Shown one piece after another: positions 1-8,651 of a DNA stretch of 64,000 nt (positions are counted from its first letter, which is position 1; the number at the start of each line of letters is the position of its first letter). A model generated the notes under the pieces. It was not told where the DNA came from and ran no database searches. It worked only from the letters and a program-made list of their open reading frames with translations. This stretch comes from Streptomyces roseifaciens (GTDB lineage: Bacteria; Actinomycetota; Actinomycetes; Streptomycetales; Streptomycetaceae). The translations under genes and the position numbers were made by a program. The stretch spans positions 806,001 to 870,000 of the forward strand of contig NZ_LNBE01000004.1 of assembly GCF_001445655.1 (NCBI RefSeq), written 5' to 3'.

Positions 1-122
1 CATTCCCACCCCGCGAGGTCTTTGAACACGGGGTGAGCGCGCCGCTACTGTCTGGCGCTGCGGTACCGGCACGCCGGGCAGACCGCGCCCACAGTGCAGC
101 AAGGAAGGGAGTGCGGCAGCCC

Positions 123-1193
123 GTGGCGTCCCATCGCCGTTCTTCGCAGTCCGGTCTCACCCAGACCGTCCGGGTCACCGTCCTGTCCGCCGCCGTGGCC
201 ACGGCCGCGGCCGCGATGGCGCCCCCGGCCGGAGCACGGCCCAGCGACACCGCCCGCGACGACCGGTCCCGCGGGACCGTCAAGACGCAGGTCGACCGGC
301 TCTACGAGCAGGCCGAGCGGGCCACCGAGAAGTTCAACGAAGCGGGCGAGCGCGCCGGCGAGCTCCGCAGGAAGGTCGCCGAGGCCACCGACCGCGTCGC
401 CCGCGGCCAGGAGCGCGTCAACCACATGCGCACCGCCCTCGGCATGGTCGCCGCCGCCCAGTACCGCAGCGGCGCCGTCGACCCCGCCCTCCAGCTGCTC
501 CTGTCCTCCGACCCCGACGGCTACCTGGACCGCGCCGCCACCCTCGACCGCGTCTCCGACCGGCAGGGCGAGCAGCTCAGGGCGCTCACGGAGGCCCAGC
601 GGGCACTGCGCCAGGAGCGCAGCGAGGCGGCGCGGATGCTCGGCGAGCTGGAGCAGACGCGCAAGGCCGTCGAGCAGCACAAGCGGGAGGTCGAGGGGAA
701 GCTCGCCACCGCCCGCCGCCTGCTGAACGCCCTGCCGGCGGCCGACCGGGAGGCCTACGCCCGCGCCTCGCGCTCCGGCGGCACCCGGCAGCTGGAGCGC
801 TCGGACGGGGGCGCCCTCGGCGGGCTGCAGGATCTCGCCGCCGCCTCCTCCCGCGGCGCCGCGGCCGCCATGGCCGCCCGCTCCGCAGTCGGCTCGCCCT
901 ACGCCTGGGGCGCGACCGGGCCCGGCGCCTTCGACTGCTCCGGGCTCATGCAGTGGGCGTACGGGCGGGCCGGGGTCGGTCTGCCGCGCACCTCCCAGGC
1001 GCAGCGCAACGCCGGACGGCACGTTCCGCTGTCCGAGGCGCGCCCCGGGGACCTCGTCATCTACCGCGACGACGCCAGCCACGTCGGCATGTACGTCGGC
1101 AACGGCCAGGTCGTCCACGCGCCCTACCCGGGCGCCCGGGTGCGCTACGACCCGGCCAACATGATGCCGATTTCGTCGGTGACCCGGCCGTGA
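123..1193 (+). CDS. NlpC/P60 peptidoglycan hydrolase, secreted (C40 family)
   Basis: Predicted secreted cell-wall endopeptidase of 356 residues that would cut gamma-D-Glu-DAP type bonds in stem peptides. I chose GTG at 123, giving MASHRRSS and then a hydrophobic Ala-rich signal segment at about residues 18-38; in-frame GTGs at 111 and 33 are alternatives. An AGGAAGGGAG tract at 102-111 is the likely ribosome site, close to both 111 and 123. Residues about 55-210 are a charged helical region likely to be coiled coil, as in RipA-like actinobacterial hydrolases. The C-terminal NlpC/P60 domain has Cys272 (in FDCSGL), His320 (SHVGMYVG) and His332 (VVHAP), the catalytic set. The M. tuberculosis neighbourhood (Rv2190c) has the same family next to PimB'. 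Substrate is inferred from the family. Confidence 0.88.
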   Translation: MASHRRSSQSGLTQTVRVTVLSAAVATAAAAMAPPAGARPSDTARDDRSRGTVKTQVDRLYEQAERATEKFNEAGERAGELRRKVAEATDRVARGQERVNHMRTALGMVAAAQYRSGAVDPALQLLLSSDPDGYLDRAATLDRVSDRQGEQLRALTEAQRALRQERSEAARMLGELEQTRKAVEQHKREVEGKLATARRLLNALPAADREAYARASRSGGTRQLERSDGGALGGLQDLAAASSRGAAAAMAARSAVGSPYAWGATGPGAFDCSGLMQWAYGRAGVGLPRTSQAQRNAGRHVPLSEARPGDLVIYRDDASHVGMYVGNGQVVHAPYPGARVRYDPANMMPISSVTRP

Positions 1194-1234
1194 TCACGTC
1201 CTGAGCGCGCCTCCGGGGGCGCACGGCTCGTACG

Positions 1235-2548
1235 ATGCGGGACGTGACGGGCCGGTGGTGGAGGAGCGGACGCGGGGGCACACGAGCGGGCGGCCGCGGG
1301 CCGGCCCGCCGGGCGGCGTGCTGCCTGGCGGCCCTCCTCATGGCCCTCCAGGCCTGCCTGACCGGCTGCTCCGGAGGGCTCTCCGGGGGCCCTGACGCCC
1401 GCGAGCAGGCCCTGCAGGGGGTCCTGGACCGGTGGGCCGCCGCGGTCCGCGACCGCGACGAGGGCGCCTTCCTGGCCGCCGTCGATCCGGCCGCCGGGAG
1501 CTACCGGGAGGAGCAGCGCCGCCTCTTCGCCAACCTCGCGGCCGTCCCGTTCGCCTCCTGGGACTACCGCCTCGTACGCACGGGCGGCTTCACCCCGGCG
1601 CCCGGGGACGGCCGGCGGGTCGCCGCCGAGGCCGAGCTGCGCTACCGGCTGGCGGGCTACGACAGCGCCCCCGTCACCGCCCGCAGCCGGCTGACCCTCG
1701 TCGAGCGCGACGGGCGCTGGTACGTGGCCGCCGGATCCCGGCGCGGCGGGCACCAGCTGTGGGAGCAGGGGCCCGTGAGCGTCGTCCGCGGCGAGCGCAG
1801 CCTCGTCCTCGGCGTCGGCCAGGACCGCGAGCGGCTGCGCGCCCTCGCCGACCTCGCCGACAAGGCCGTCCCGGCCGTCGGCGCGGCCTGGCGGGCCGGG
1901 TCGCGCGAATGGCCCGGCCGGGTCGTGGTCGAGATGCCCGCCTCGCTGGACCGGATGGCCGCGCTCCTGGACTCGCCCGTCTCCAACTACCGGGGCATCG
2001 CCGCCGTGACCACCGGCGAGGCGGGCGGCTCCGGCGCCGCCGCGCCCGCGGACCGCATCATCGTCAACCCCGAGGCGTACGGGGTGCTCGGCGCGTTCGG
2101 GCGGCGCATCGTGCTCACCCACGAGACCGCCCACGTGGCCACCCGGGCCAGGACGACGAAGGCCACGCCGCTGTGGCTGTCCGAGGGCTTCGCCGACTGG
2201 GCCGCGTACCGCGACACCGGCCGCACCGTCCGCCAGGCCGCCCCCGAACTCTCCCGCGCGGCCGCCGCCGGCACCCTCCCCGGCCGGCTGCCCGGGGACC
2301 CCGAGTTCGGCTTCACCGGTGAGGCGGGGCGGCTCGCCCGCGCGTACGAGGAGGGGTGGCTGGCCTGCCGGCTGATCGCCGACCGCTGGAGCGAGGAGAA
2401 ACTGGTCGAGTTCTACCGCGCGGTGGGCTCCCACACCCGCCGCGACGGGGCCGTCGAGACCGCGCTGCGTGACGTTCTGGGCGTCTCGACGCAGGAGTTC
2501 ACGGAACGGTGGCGCGCGTACGTCGTGGAGCAGCTGCGCTCGGGCTGA
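1235..2548 (+). CDS. Putative lipoprotein with HExxH zinc-metalloprotease signature
   Basis: A 437-residue protein of unknown role. The N-terminus has a twin-Arg-rich n-region, a hydrophobic segment and a lipobox-like LTGC ending at Cys45, so it is probably an exported lipoprotein, although the n-region is long. Residues about 60-190 resemble a substrate-binding or NTF2-like region rich in Arg/Tyr. The C-terminal half has His296-Glu-Thr-Ala-His300 and a downstream Glu317 in LSEGFADW, the zinc-binding pattern of gluzincin peptidases (peptidase MA-like group). It follows the NlpC/P60 hydrolase by 41 nt and may be co-transcribed, which suggests surface protein or wall maintenance. A short hairpin terminator follows. 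Proteolytic activity is inferred; the substrate is unknown. Confidence 0.75.
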   Translation: MRDVTGRWWRSGRGGTRAGGRGPARRAACCLAALLMALQACLTGCSGGLSGGPDAREQALQGVLDRWAAAVRDRDEGAFLAAVDPAAGSYREEQRRLFANLAAVPFASWDYRLVRTGGFTPAPGDGRRVAAEAELRYRLAGYDSAPVTARSRLTLVERDGRWYVAAGSRRGGHQLWEQGPVSVVRGERSLVLGVGQDRERLRALADLADKAVPAVGAAWRAGSREWPGRVVVEMPASLDRMAALLDSPVSNYRGIAAVTTGEAGGSGAAAPADRIIVNPEAYGVLGAFGRRIVLTHETAHVATRARTTKATPLWLSEGFADWAAYRDTGRTVRQAAPELSRAAAAGTLPGRLPGDPEFGFTGEAGRLARAYEEGWLACRLIADRWSEEKLVEFYRAVGSHTRRDGAVETALRDVLGVSTQEFTERWRAYVVEQLRSG

Positions 2549-2553
2549 CGGGC

Positions 2554-2577
2554 CCGCCGTTGCGGCGGTTCTTTCTT
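2554..2577 (+). terminator. Rho-independent terminator after the HExxH lipoprotein gene
   Basis: Stem CCGCCG (2554-2559), loop TTG, stem CGGCGG (2563-2568), followed by the T-rich tract TTCTTTCTT. It lies 6 nt after the stop of the plus-strand gene and before the convergent gene ending at 2617. Confidence 0.6.
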
Positions 2578-2616
2578 GACTGCGGCAAGATGCCCGGTGG
2601 CTGCCCGGGAAGTCGC

Positions 2617-3858
2617 CTAACCGGCCAGCAAGGCCGGTTCCTTCTCCGCGGGAGGGTCGTCCGGTGTGTCGGACGCCCCCGGCAGGGACACCGTTTCCCG
2701 CCACAGGCGCGTGCACGACACCAGCGTCGCCACGACCAGCAGCCCGTTCCGCAGGGTCAGCGTCGCCACGCCCAGCTTGTCGCTGGCCACCACGTGCGAG
2801 AACCAGATCGGGAACTCCAGCTGGGTCAGCGGGGCGGCCAGCAGGACCAGGGCGATGGGCAGGCGCTGCCGCGTCGTGCCCATCGTGAGGCACACCGCCG
2901 CCAGCCCGAGCAGCCAGACGACGTACTGCGGGCTGATGACGCGGCTGGTCGTGGTGAACAGCAGCACCGACGCGAACGCCGCCTCGTACGGCGTGCAGGC
3001 CGTGAACCTGCGCGCCCGTACGCGCCACAGCAGCAGCCAGGCGAACGCCACCACGCTCAGCACGAGCGCGAGCCGGCTCACCGTGTGGACGTAGGGGCCG
3101 AGGAACTCCACCGAGCCGTAGTGCAGCCGCGCGTGGCCGTGCCAGCCGACGTGCCGCCCCAGGTGGAAGACGAGCGAGCCCAGGGACTCCACCTCCGTGC
3201 CCCGGTCCCGCTGGAAGGTCAGGAACGCCAGCGCCCCCGGCATGGTCGCCGCGAACGCCAGCCCGAGCACGGCGGCCGTCACCACCGCCGCGCCCCACGC
3301 CTCCCGCGTGCGGGGCCCCCGCGGCGTGCCGACCAGCAGCAGCACCGGCCACACCTTCAGCAGCGCCCCGAAGGCCGCGAGCGCCCCCGAGAGCCGCGCC
3401 CGGCGCCCGGCCGCGAGGAGGGCGGCCACGGCGACGGCCGTCACCATCACGTCGTAGCGGGCGTAGACGATCGGGCCGAGCAGCGGGACCCCGGCCACCC
3501 ACACCCACACCCCGGCGGTGCGGCGCCGCCCGCCCCGCACCGCGTACAGCAGCAGCGCGTAGACGACCGCGTCGGCGAGGAGGCACACCACGAAGAAGGC
3601 GGGGGCGTAGTCGAGGAAGGGGAGCAGGCCGGGGGCGAGCACGGCGAAGGCCGCGGCGGGCGGGTACTGCCACGTGACGTCGTCGTAGGGGAAGGTGCCG
3701 GTGCTCAGCACCCCGTACCAGCCCTGGTAGATCACCTCGATGTCGACGGAGACGTCCGACCCCGGCATCACCCACACCCGCAGCACGCACATCAGCAGCA
3801 CGGCCCGGGTGACGGCCCACGCCGCGAACGAGAGCCGCAAACCCCTGCCCGCCATCAT
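2617..3858 (-). CDS. Polytopic membrane glycosyltransferase, GT87/DUF2029-like (GT-C fold)
   Basis: A 413-residue integral membrane protein with about ten hydrophobic segments. The first extracytoplasmic loop (about residues 33-65) contains the Asp-rich stretch VSVDIEVIYQG and then WQYPPAA, typical of GT-C polyprenyl-phosphate-dependent mannosyltransferases of the GT87 group (compare mycobacterial Rv2181). Such enzymes add mannose from polyprenyl-phosphomannose to lipoglycans at the outer face of the membrane. The gene is divergent from a PimB-like GT4 gene, supporting a shared role in phosphatidylinositol mannoside or lipoglycan assembly. It starts with two consecutive ATGs (3858, 3855); I use the first. 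Acceptor and linkage cannot be read from the sequence. Confidence 0.78.
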   Translation of the reverse strand: MMAGRGLRLSFAAWAVTRAVLLMCVLRVWVMPGSDVSVDIEVIYQGWYGVLSTGTFPYDDVTWQYPPAAAFAVLAPGLLPFLDYAPAFFVVCLLADAVVYALLLYAVRGGRRRTAGVWVWVAGVPLLGPIVYARYDVMVTAVAVAALLAAGRRARLSGALAAFGALLKVWPVLLLVGTPRGPRTREAWGAAVVTAAVLGLAFAATMPGALAFLTFQRDRGTEVESLGSLVFHLGRHVGWHGHARLHYGSVEFLGPYVHTVSRLALVLSVVAFAWLLLWRVRARRFTACTPYEAAFASVLLFTTTSRVISPQYVVWLLGLAAVCLTMGTTRQRLPIALVLLAAPLTQLEFPIWFSHVVASDKLGVATLTLRNGLLVVATLVSCTRLWRETVSLPGASDTPDDPPAEKEPALLAG

Positions 3859-4001
3859 CCACCTCGCCCTTCACGGTCACTACACGCTGTACGCGCGCCG
3901 CTACTGCAAGGCATGATGCCGTTCCGGCCGGTCCATACGCCGTGACGTGGCGGGACGGGGCCCCGACTGCCCCCGATCGCACCCGGTACTGTCGGACGGC
4001 G
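3859..4001. promoter_or_regulatory. Divergent promoter region between GT87-like and PimB-like genes
   Basis: A 143-nt gap between two divergent glycosyltransferase genes. On the plus strand TACTGT at about 3988 lies 9 nt before the ATG at 4002 and is a plausible -10 box, giving a very short or no leader. No clear -35 or operator is seen. A minus-strand promoter must also lie here but I cannot place it. Confidence 0.4.
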
Positions 4002-5144
4002 ATGGACAAGACTCTCGTCGTCACCAACGACTTCCCGCCCCGCCCCGGCGGCATCCAGGCGTTCCTGCACAACATGGCGCTGCGCCTGGACCCGTCGGGC
4101 ATCGTCGTCTACGCCTCCACCTGGAAGCGCGGCCAGGAGGGTGCGGAGGCCACCGCCCGCTTCGACGCCGAGCAGCCGTTCACGGTCGTCCGCGACCGCA
4201 CCACCATGCTGCTGCCGACGCCCCGGGTGACCCGGCGCGCCACCGGCCTGCTGCGCGAACACGGCTGTACCTCGGTGTGGTTCGGGGCCGCGGCCCCGCT
4301 CGGGCTCATGGCCCCGGCGCTGCGCCGGGCGGGCGCCCGCAGGCTGGTCGGCACCACGCACGGGCACGAGGCCGGCTGGGCGCAGCTGCCCGCGTCGCGC
4401 CAGCTGCTGCGGCGGATCGGCGAGGGCACCGACACCCTCACCTACCTGGGGGAGTACACGCGCTCGCGGATCGCCTCCGCGCTGACGGACGAGGCGGCGG
4501 CCCGGATGGTGCAACTGCCGCCCGGCGTGGACGAGAAGACCTTCCACCCCGGCTCCGGCGGCGACGAGGTCCGCGCCCGGCTCGGCCTCGCGGACCGCCC
4601 GGTGGTCGTGTGCGTCTCGCGGCTGGTGCCGCGCAAGGGCCAGGACACGCTGATCCTGGCCATGCCGCGGATCCTGGCGGCCGTTCCGGACGCGGTGCTG
4701 CTGATCGTCGGCGGCGGACCGTACGGGGACGACCTGCGGCGGCTGGCCGAGGAGACGGGCGTCGCCCACGCCGTCCGCTTCACGGGCGCCGTGCCGTGGG
4801 AGGAGCTGCCCGCGCACTACGGGGCGGGCGACGTCTTCGCCATGCCGTGCCGCACGCGCCGCGGCGGGCTCGACGTCGAAGGCCTCGGCATCGTCTACCT
4901 GGAGGCCTCGGCGACGGGTCTGCCGGTGGTCGCCGGGGACTCGGGCGGGGCGCCGGACGCGGTCCTGGAGGGCGAGACGGGGTACGTGGTGCAGGGCGGT
5001 TCGCCGGCCCGGGCCGCGGACCGCATCGTGACGCTGCTGCGGGACCCGGAGCTGCGCGCGCGCATGGGCGCGCGGGGGCGGCAGTGGGTGGAGGAGAAGT
5101 GGCGCTGGGACCTCCTGGCCGAGCGCCTCAAGACGCTGCTCTGA
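4002..5144 (+). CDS. GT4 glycosyltransferase, PimB-like phosphatidylinositol mannoside mannosyltransferase
   Basis: A 380-residue cytoplasmic GT-B enzyme expected to transfer mannose from GDP-mannose to a phosphatidylinositol mannoside. ATG at 4002 gives MDKTLVVTNDFPPRPGGIQ, the classic GT4 start with the Gly-Gly acceptor/phosphate loop; an in-frame ATG at 3942 is too far upstream. The donor domain begins near VVVCVSRLVPRKGQD (about residue 203), and the C-terminal EGLGIVYLE is the E-x7-E motif. Length matches mycobacterial PimB' (about 385). The downstream convergent acyl-CoA ligase and divergent GT87 gene mirror the Rv2188c/Rv2187 arrangement. Sugar and acceptor are inferred from synteny, so no symbol is given. 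Confidence 0.85.
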   Translation: MDKTLVVTNDFPPRPGGIQAFLHNMALRLDPSGIVVYASTWKRGQEGAEATARFDAEQPFTVVRDRTTMLLPTPRVTRRATGLLREHGCTSVWFGAAAPLGLMAPALRRAGARRLVGTTHGHEAGWAQLPASRQLLRRIGEGTDTLTYLGEYTRSRIASALTDEAAARMVQLPPGVDEKTFHPGSGGDEVRARLGLADRPVVVCVSRLVPRKGQDTLILAMPRILAAVPDAVLLIVGGGPYGDDLRRLAEETGVAHAVRFTGAVPWEELPAHYGAGDVFAMPCRTRRGGLDVEGLGIVYLEASATGLPVVAGDSGGAPDAVLEGETGYVVQGGSPARAADRIVTLLRDPELRARMGARGRQWVEEKWRWDLLAERLKTLL

Positions 5145-5162
5145 CAAGCCTCCTCGTAGGTG

Positions 5163-5218
5163 CCGTACGTGCCGGAGGGGCCGGATGCGATGGCATCCGG
5201 CCCCTCCGGCACGTACGG
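5163..5218. terminator. Bidirectional terminator, 26-bp perfect stem
   Basis: Perfect inverted repeat: left arm 5163-5188 (starting CCGTACGTGCC), loop GATG at 5189-5192, right arm 5193-5218. It sits in the 89-nt gap between two convergent genes and should end transcription from both sides. There is no U-tract, as is usual for Streptomyces. Confidence 0.9.
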
Positions 5219-5233
5219 GGAGAAGAGGGCGGG

Positions 5234-7030
5234 TCAGCCGCGGTAGATCGCCTCGATCTCGTCCGCGAAGTCCTTCGCGACGACGTTCCGCTTCAGCTTC
5301 AGCGACGGCGTCACGTGCCCCGACGCCTCCGTGAACTGCGCGGGCAGGATGCGGAACTTGCGCACCGACTCCGCCTTGGAGACGGCCGCGTTGCCGTCGT
5401 CGACGGCCTTCTGCACGTCCGCCAGCAGGTCGGCGTCCTCGGCCAGTTCGGCCGGCGTCATCCCGGCGGGCTTGCCGTGGTCGGCGAGCCAGCGCGGCAG
5501 GAAGTCCTCGTCGAGGGTGACGAGCGCGCCGACGAACGGGCGGCCGTCGCCGACGACCATGCACTCGGCGATCAGGGCGTGGGCCCGGATGCGGTCCTCG
5601 ATCACGGCCGGGGCGACGTTCTTGCCGCCCGCGGTGACGATGATCTCCTTCTTGCGGCCGGTGATCGTGAGGTAGCCGTCCTCGTCGAGGGTGCCGAGGT
5701 CGCCGGTGTGGAACCAGGCGTCGGACAGCGCCTCCTCGGTGGCCGCCTCGTTGTTCCAGTAGCCCTGGAAGAGGTGCTCGCCGTGCAGCAGGACCTCGCC
5801 GTCGTCGGCGATGCGCACGACGGAGCCGGGCAGCGGCTGCCCGACGGTGCCGATCTTCGGCCGGTCCCAGGGGTTGAACGCGGTCGCCGCACAGGACTCG
5901 GTCAGGCCGTAGCCCTCCAGGACCGTGAAGCCGATGCCGCGGTAGAAGTGGCCCAGGCGCTCGCCCAGCGGCGCGCCGCCGGAGATGGCGTGGGTGGCCC
6001 GGCCGCCGAGGACGGCCCGCAGCTTGCCGTAGACGAGCTTGTCGAAGACGGCGTGCTTGATGCGCAGGCCCAGGCCCGGCCCGGACGGGGTGTCGAGGGC
6101 CCGGCTGTAGGCGATGGCGGTGTCCGCGGCCTTGTCGAAGATCTTGCCCTTGCCGTCGGCCTGGGCCTTGGCGCGGGCGCCGTTGTAGACCTTCTCGAAG
6201 ACGCGCGGCACGCCCAGGATCAGCGTCGGGCGGAAGGCCGCGAGCTCGTCGGTGAGGTTGCGGATGTCGGGCACGCAGCCGAGGCGGATCGGCGCCAGCA
6301 TCGCGGAGATCTCCACCAGGCGCCCGAAGACGTGGGCGGTGGGGAGGAAGAGCAGGACGGACGACTCGCCCGTGTTGAACAGCGGCTTGAGCCGCTCCAC
6401 CGCATTGCCGCACTCCGCGAAGAACGCGCGGTGGGTGAGCACGCAGCCCTTGGGGCGGCCCGTGGTGCCCGAGGTGTAGACGATGGTCGCGGGCGAGTCG
6501 GCGTTCGCGAGGCCGCTGCGCTCGTCGACCTCCTCGTCCGTGATGCCGGCGCCGGCCTCGCGCAGCTTCGCCACGCCGTCGGCCTCGATCTGCCAGACGT
6601 GGGAGAGCGCGGGCAGCCGGTCCTTGACGGACTCGACGGCCTCCTCGTGCGCGGCGGTCTCGACGAGGCAGGCGACGGCGCCGGAGTCGCTGAGGATCCA
6701 CTGGATCTGCTCGGGCGAGCTCGTCTCGTACACCGGCACGGTGACGCCGCCGGCGCTCCAGATCGCGAAGTCCAGCAGCGTCCACTCGTAGCGGGTGCGG
6801 GACATCAGCCCGACCCGGTCGCCCGGCCGCACACCGGAGGCGATCAGACCCTTGGCGGCCGCGCGGACCTCGGCGAGGAACTGCGCCGCACTGACGTCCT
6901 CCCACCGGTTGCCGGCCTTGCGGCCTATGACGGCGACGTCGGGGCGCTGCGCGGCGTTGCGGCGGATCAGATCCGTCAGGTTTCCGTCCGCAGGGACCTC
7001 ATAGAGGGCCGGAAGGCTGAACTCGCGCAA
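5234..7030 (-). CDS. Long-chain fatty-acid-CoA ligase (FadD15-like)
   Basis: Adenylate-forming enzyme of 598 residues that activates long-chain fatty acids to acyl-CoA through an acyl-AMP intermediate. TTG at 7030 follows a GAGGAG ribosome site by 8 nt and gives MREFSLPALYEVP; the open frame continues to 7141 but that extension is low-complexity. Diagnostic motifs are the AMP-binding loop YTSGTTGRPKG, the GYGLTES motif, the HTGD motif in WFHTGDLGTLDEDGYL, and the C-terminal catalytic-lysine region near SLKLKRNVV. It is related to the eukaryote-like AMP-dependent synthetases (MACS/FadD15 branch). Position beside the PimB-like gene matches M. tuberculosis fadD15, pointing to lipid supply for membrane or lipoglycan. 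Chain-length preference is not visible. Confidence 0.92.
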   Translation of the reverse strand: MREFSLPALYEVPADGNLTDLIRRNAAQRPDVAVIGRKAGNRWEDVSAAQFLAEVRAAAKGLIASGVRPGDRVGLMSRTRYEWTLLDFAIWSAGGVTVPVYETSSPEQIQWILSDSGAVACLVETAAHEEAVESVKDRLPALSHVWQIEADGVAKLREAGAGITDEEVDERSGLANADSPATIVYTSGTTGRPKGCVLTHRAFFAECGNAVERLKPLFNTGESSVLLFLPTAHVFGRLVEISAMLAPIRLGCVPDIRNLTDELAAFRPTLILGVPRVFEKVYNGARAKAQADGKGKIFDKAADTAIAYSRALDTPSGPGLGLRIKHAVFDKLVYGKLRAVLGGRATHAISGGAPLGERLGHFYRGIGFTVLEGYGLTESCAATAFNPWDRPKIGTVGQPLPGSVVRIADDGEVLLHGEHLFQGYWNNEAATEEALSDAWFHTGDLGTLDEDGYLTITGRKKEIIVTAGGKNVAPAVIEDRIRAHALIAECMVVGDGRPFVGALVTLDEDFLPRWLADHGKPAGMTPAELAEDADLLADVQKAVDDGNAAVSKAESVRKFRILPAQFTEASGHVTPSLKLKRNVVAKDFADEIEAIYRG

Positions 7031-7298
7031 GACTGCTGCTCCTCGTCGGGCGCCGGCGCCGCCGCGTCTTCGAGGGGCGCTGCGTCGGCTGCGGTCCATG
7101 ATCAGGCAAGGGGGGTAGTGGACTGCCCGGACGTTACCCACCAGTACGGCTTTCGAATAGGGGGCTGCGCCCAGATGTTCTCTGCGTCACATGCCGCGGG
7201 ACTGCTCCCCGCACCCTAGCCGGTCCGTTTGGTGACCCGGAAGTAACCACAGAAGTAACCGCAGGTCGCAGCCCTTCCGGAGGCTGCGCCGCAGCGCC

Positions 7299-7322
7299 TA
7301 GGGTGATCGGCATGGAGGCGGT
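7299..7322 (+). promoter_or_regulatory. Candidate -10 and ribosome site for the metallophosphoesterase gene
   Basis: TAGGGT at 7299-7304 is a good -10 hexamer and GGAGG at 7314-7318 lies 4 nt before the ATG at 7323. An ATG at 7312 is in another frame and stops at once. The rest of the 292-nt divergent gap (7031-7322) shows a GAAGTAACC repeat at about 7240-7260 but no gene. Confidence 0.5.
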
Positions 7323-8084
7323 ATGAGGGTTCATGTGGTCAGCGACGTGCACGGCAACAGCACGGCCCTCGCCCGGGCGGGCGACGGCGCCGACGCCCTG
7401 ATCTGTCTGGGCGACCTGGTCCTCTTCCTCGACTACGCGGACCACTCGCGCGGCATCTTCCCCGAGATCTTCGGCGTGGAGAACGCCGACCGGATCGTCG
7501 CGCTGCGCACCGCGCGCCGCTTCGACGACGCCCGTGAGCTGGCGCGGAGCCTGTGGCGCGGCATGGACCGGGACTCCGCCATCGAGACCGCCGTCCGCAA
7601 GCAGTACACCGAGCTCTTCGCCGCCTTCCCCGCGCCCACGTACGCCACGTACGGAAATGTCGACATCCCCCGACTCTGGCCGGAATTCGCCCGGGAGGGC
7701 ACGACCGTCCTCGACGGGGAGCGGGCCGAGATCGGCGGACTCGTCTTCGGATTCGTCGGCGGCGGCCTCCCCTCGCCCATGCGCACCCCCTACGAGATCT
7801 CCGAGGAGGAGTACGCGGCGAAGGTCGCGGCCCTCGGCGACGTGGACGTCCTGTGCTCGCACATCCCGCCCGACGTGCCCGAACTCTGCTACGACACCGT
7901 CGCCCGGCGCTTCGAGCGCGGCAGCTCCGTCCTCCTCGACGCCATCCGCGCCACCCGCCCCCGCTACGCGCTCTTCGGCCACGTCCACCAGCCGCTCGCC
8001 CGCCGGATGCGGATCGGGGGGACGGAATGCGTCAACGTCGGCCACTTCGCCTCCACGGGTACACCCTGGGTGCTGGAGTGGTGA
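7323..8084 (+). CDS. Calcineurin-like metallophosphoesterase
   Basis: A 253-residue two-metal phosphoesterase. The metal-binding motifs run in order: SDVHGN (Asp8, His10), GDLV, GNVD, a central CSHIP and C-terminal GHVHQP, matching the DxH-GD-GNH/D-H-GHxH pattern of the superfamily. There is no signal peptide, so it is probably cytoplasmic. Substrate (phosphomonoester, diester or nucleotide) cannot be told. Start ATG has a GGAGG ribosome site. It is followed 67 nt later by an SRPBCC gene on the same strand; no functional link is evident. Confidence 0.85.
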   Translation: MRVHVVSDVHGNSTALARAGDGADALICLGDLVLFLDYADHSRGIFPEIFGVENADRIVALRTARRFDDARELARSLWRGMDRDSAIETAVRKQYTELFAAFPAPTYATYGNVDIPRLWPEFAREGTTVLDGERAEIGGLVFGFVGGGLPSPMRTPYEISEEEYAAKVAALGDVDVLCSHIPPDVPELCYDTVARRFERGSSVLLDAIRATRPRYALFGHVHQPLARRMRIGGTECVNVGHFASTGTPWVLEW

Positions 8085-8151
8085 CGGGCGGCGCGATGTA
8101 GCCTTCAGCGGCAGACACCAGGCGGCGGACCGGTACGGAGGAGCCACTGAG

Positions 8152-8601
8152 ATGGCGGAACACACCAGCTCGAGCATCACGATCGAGGCGACCCCTGCCG
8201 AGGTGATGGCCGTGATCGCCGACTTCGGCCGCTACGCGGAGTGGACCGGCGAGGTCAAGCAGGCCGAGGTGCTGGAGAAGGACGAGCAGGGCCGGGCCAC
8301 GCAGGTGCGTCTCGTGCTCGACGCCGGCGCCATCAAGGACGACCACGTGCTGGCCTACAGCTGGCCCGAGGAGAACGTGGTCAGCTGGTCGCTGGTGAAG
8401 TCGCAGATGCTGCGCCAGATCGACGGCTCCTACAGCCTCGCGCCGGCCGCGGGCGGCAAGCACACCGAGGTCACCTACCAGCTCACCGTCGACGTGAAGA
8501 TCCCCATGCTCGGGATGATCAAGCGCAAGGCGGAGAAGGTCATCATCGACCGCGCCCTCGACGGCCTCAAGAAGCGCGTCGAGAGCGGCGCGGCCTCCTG
8601 A
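8152..8601 (+). CDS. SRPBCC (START-like) domain protein, Rv2185c-like
   Basis: A 149-residue single-domain protein of the polyketide cyclase/START-like fold, which forms a deep hydrophobic pocket for lipid or aromatic ligands. N-terminal SSSITIEATPAEVMAVIADF and WTGEVKQAEVLE are typical of the family start (beta strand followed by two helices). The C-terminal long helix (LDGLKKRVES) closes the cavity. The ribosome site CGGAGGAG precedes ATG 8152. In mycobacteria the homologous gene also neighbours an ArsA-like ATPase and FadD15, as here. The ligand is unknown; a lipid is plausible given the context. Confidence 0.85.
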   Translation: MAEHTSSSITIEATPAEVMAVIADFGRYAEWTGEVKQAEVLEKDEQGRATQVRLVLDAGAIKDDHVLAYSWPEENVVSWSLVKSQMLRQIDGSYSLAPAAGGKHTEVTYQLTVDVKIPMLGMIKRKAEKVIIDRALDGLKKRVESGAAS

Positions 8602-8651
8602 GCCCCGGCCGCTGACCGCCTTACGTACCTTCACCGCTGGAGGCTCCCCCC

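Noticed and set aside
2509..3945. Long plus-strand open frame opposite the GT87-like gene
   Set aside because: Its translation is Arg/His/Pro/Gln-rich with no domain; it mirrors a well-supported membrane protein on the other strand. Long antisense frames are normal at this GC content.
1145..4102. 985-codon minus-strand open frame across two genes
   Set aside because: Low-complexity Arg/Gly/Ala product spanning convergent genes; no domain, an artefact of GC-rich codons.
3947..7219. 1090-codon plus-strand open frame over GT4 and acyl-CoA ligase genes
   Set aside because: Shadow frame: no recognisable motif and it crosses the 26-bp terminator.
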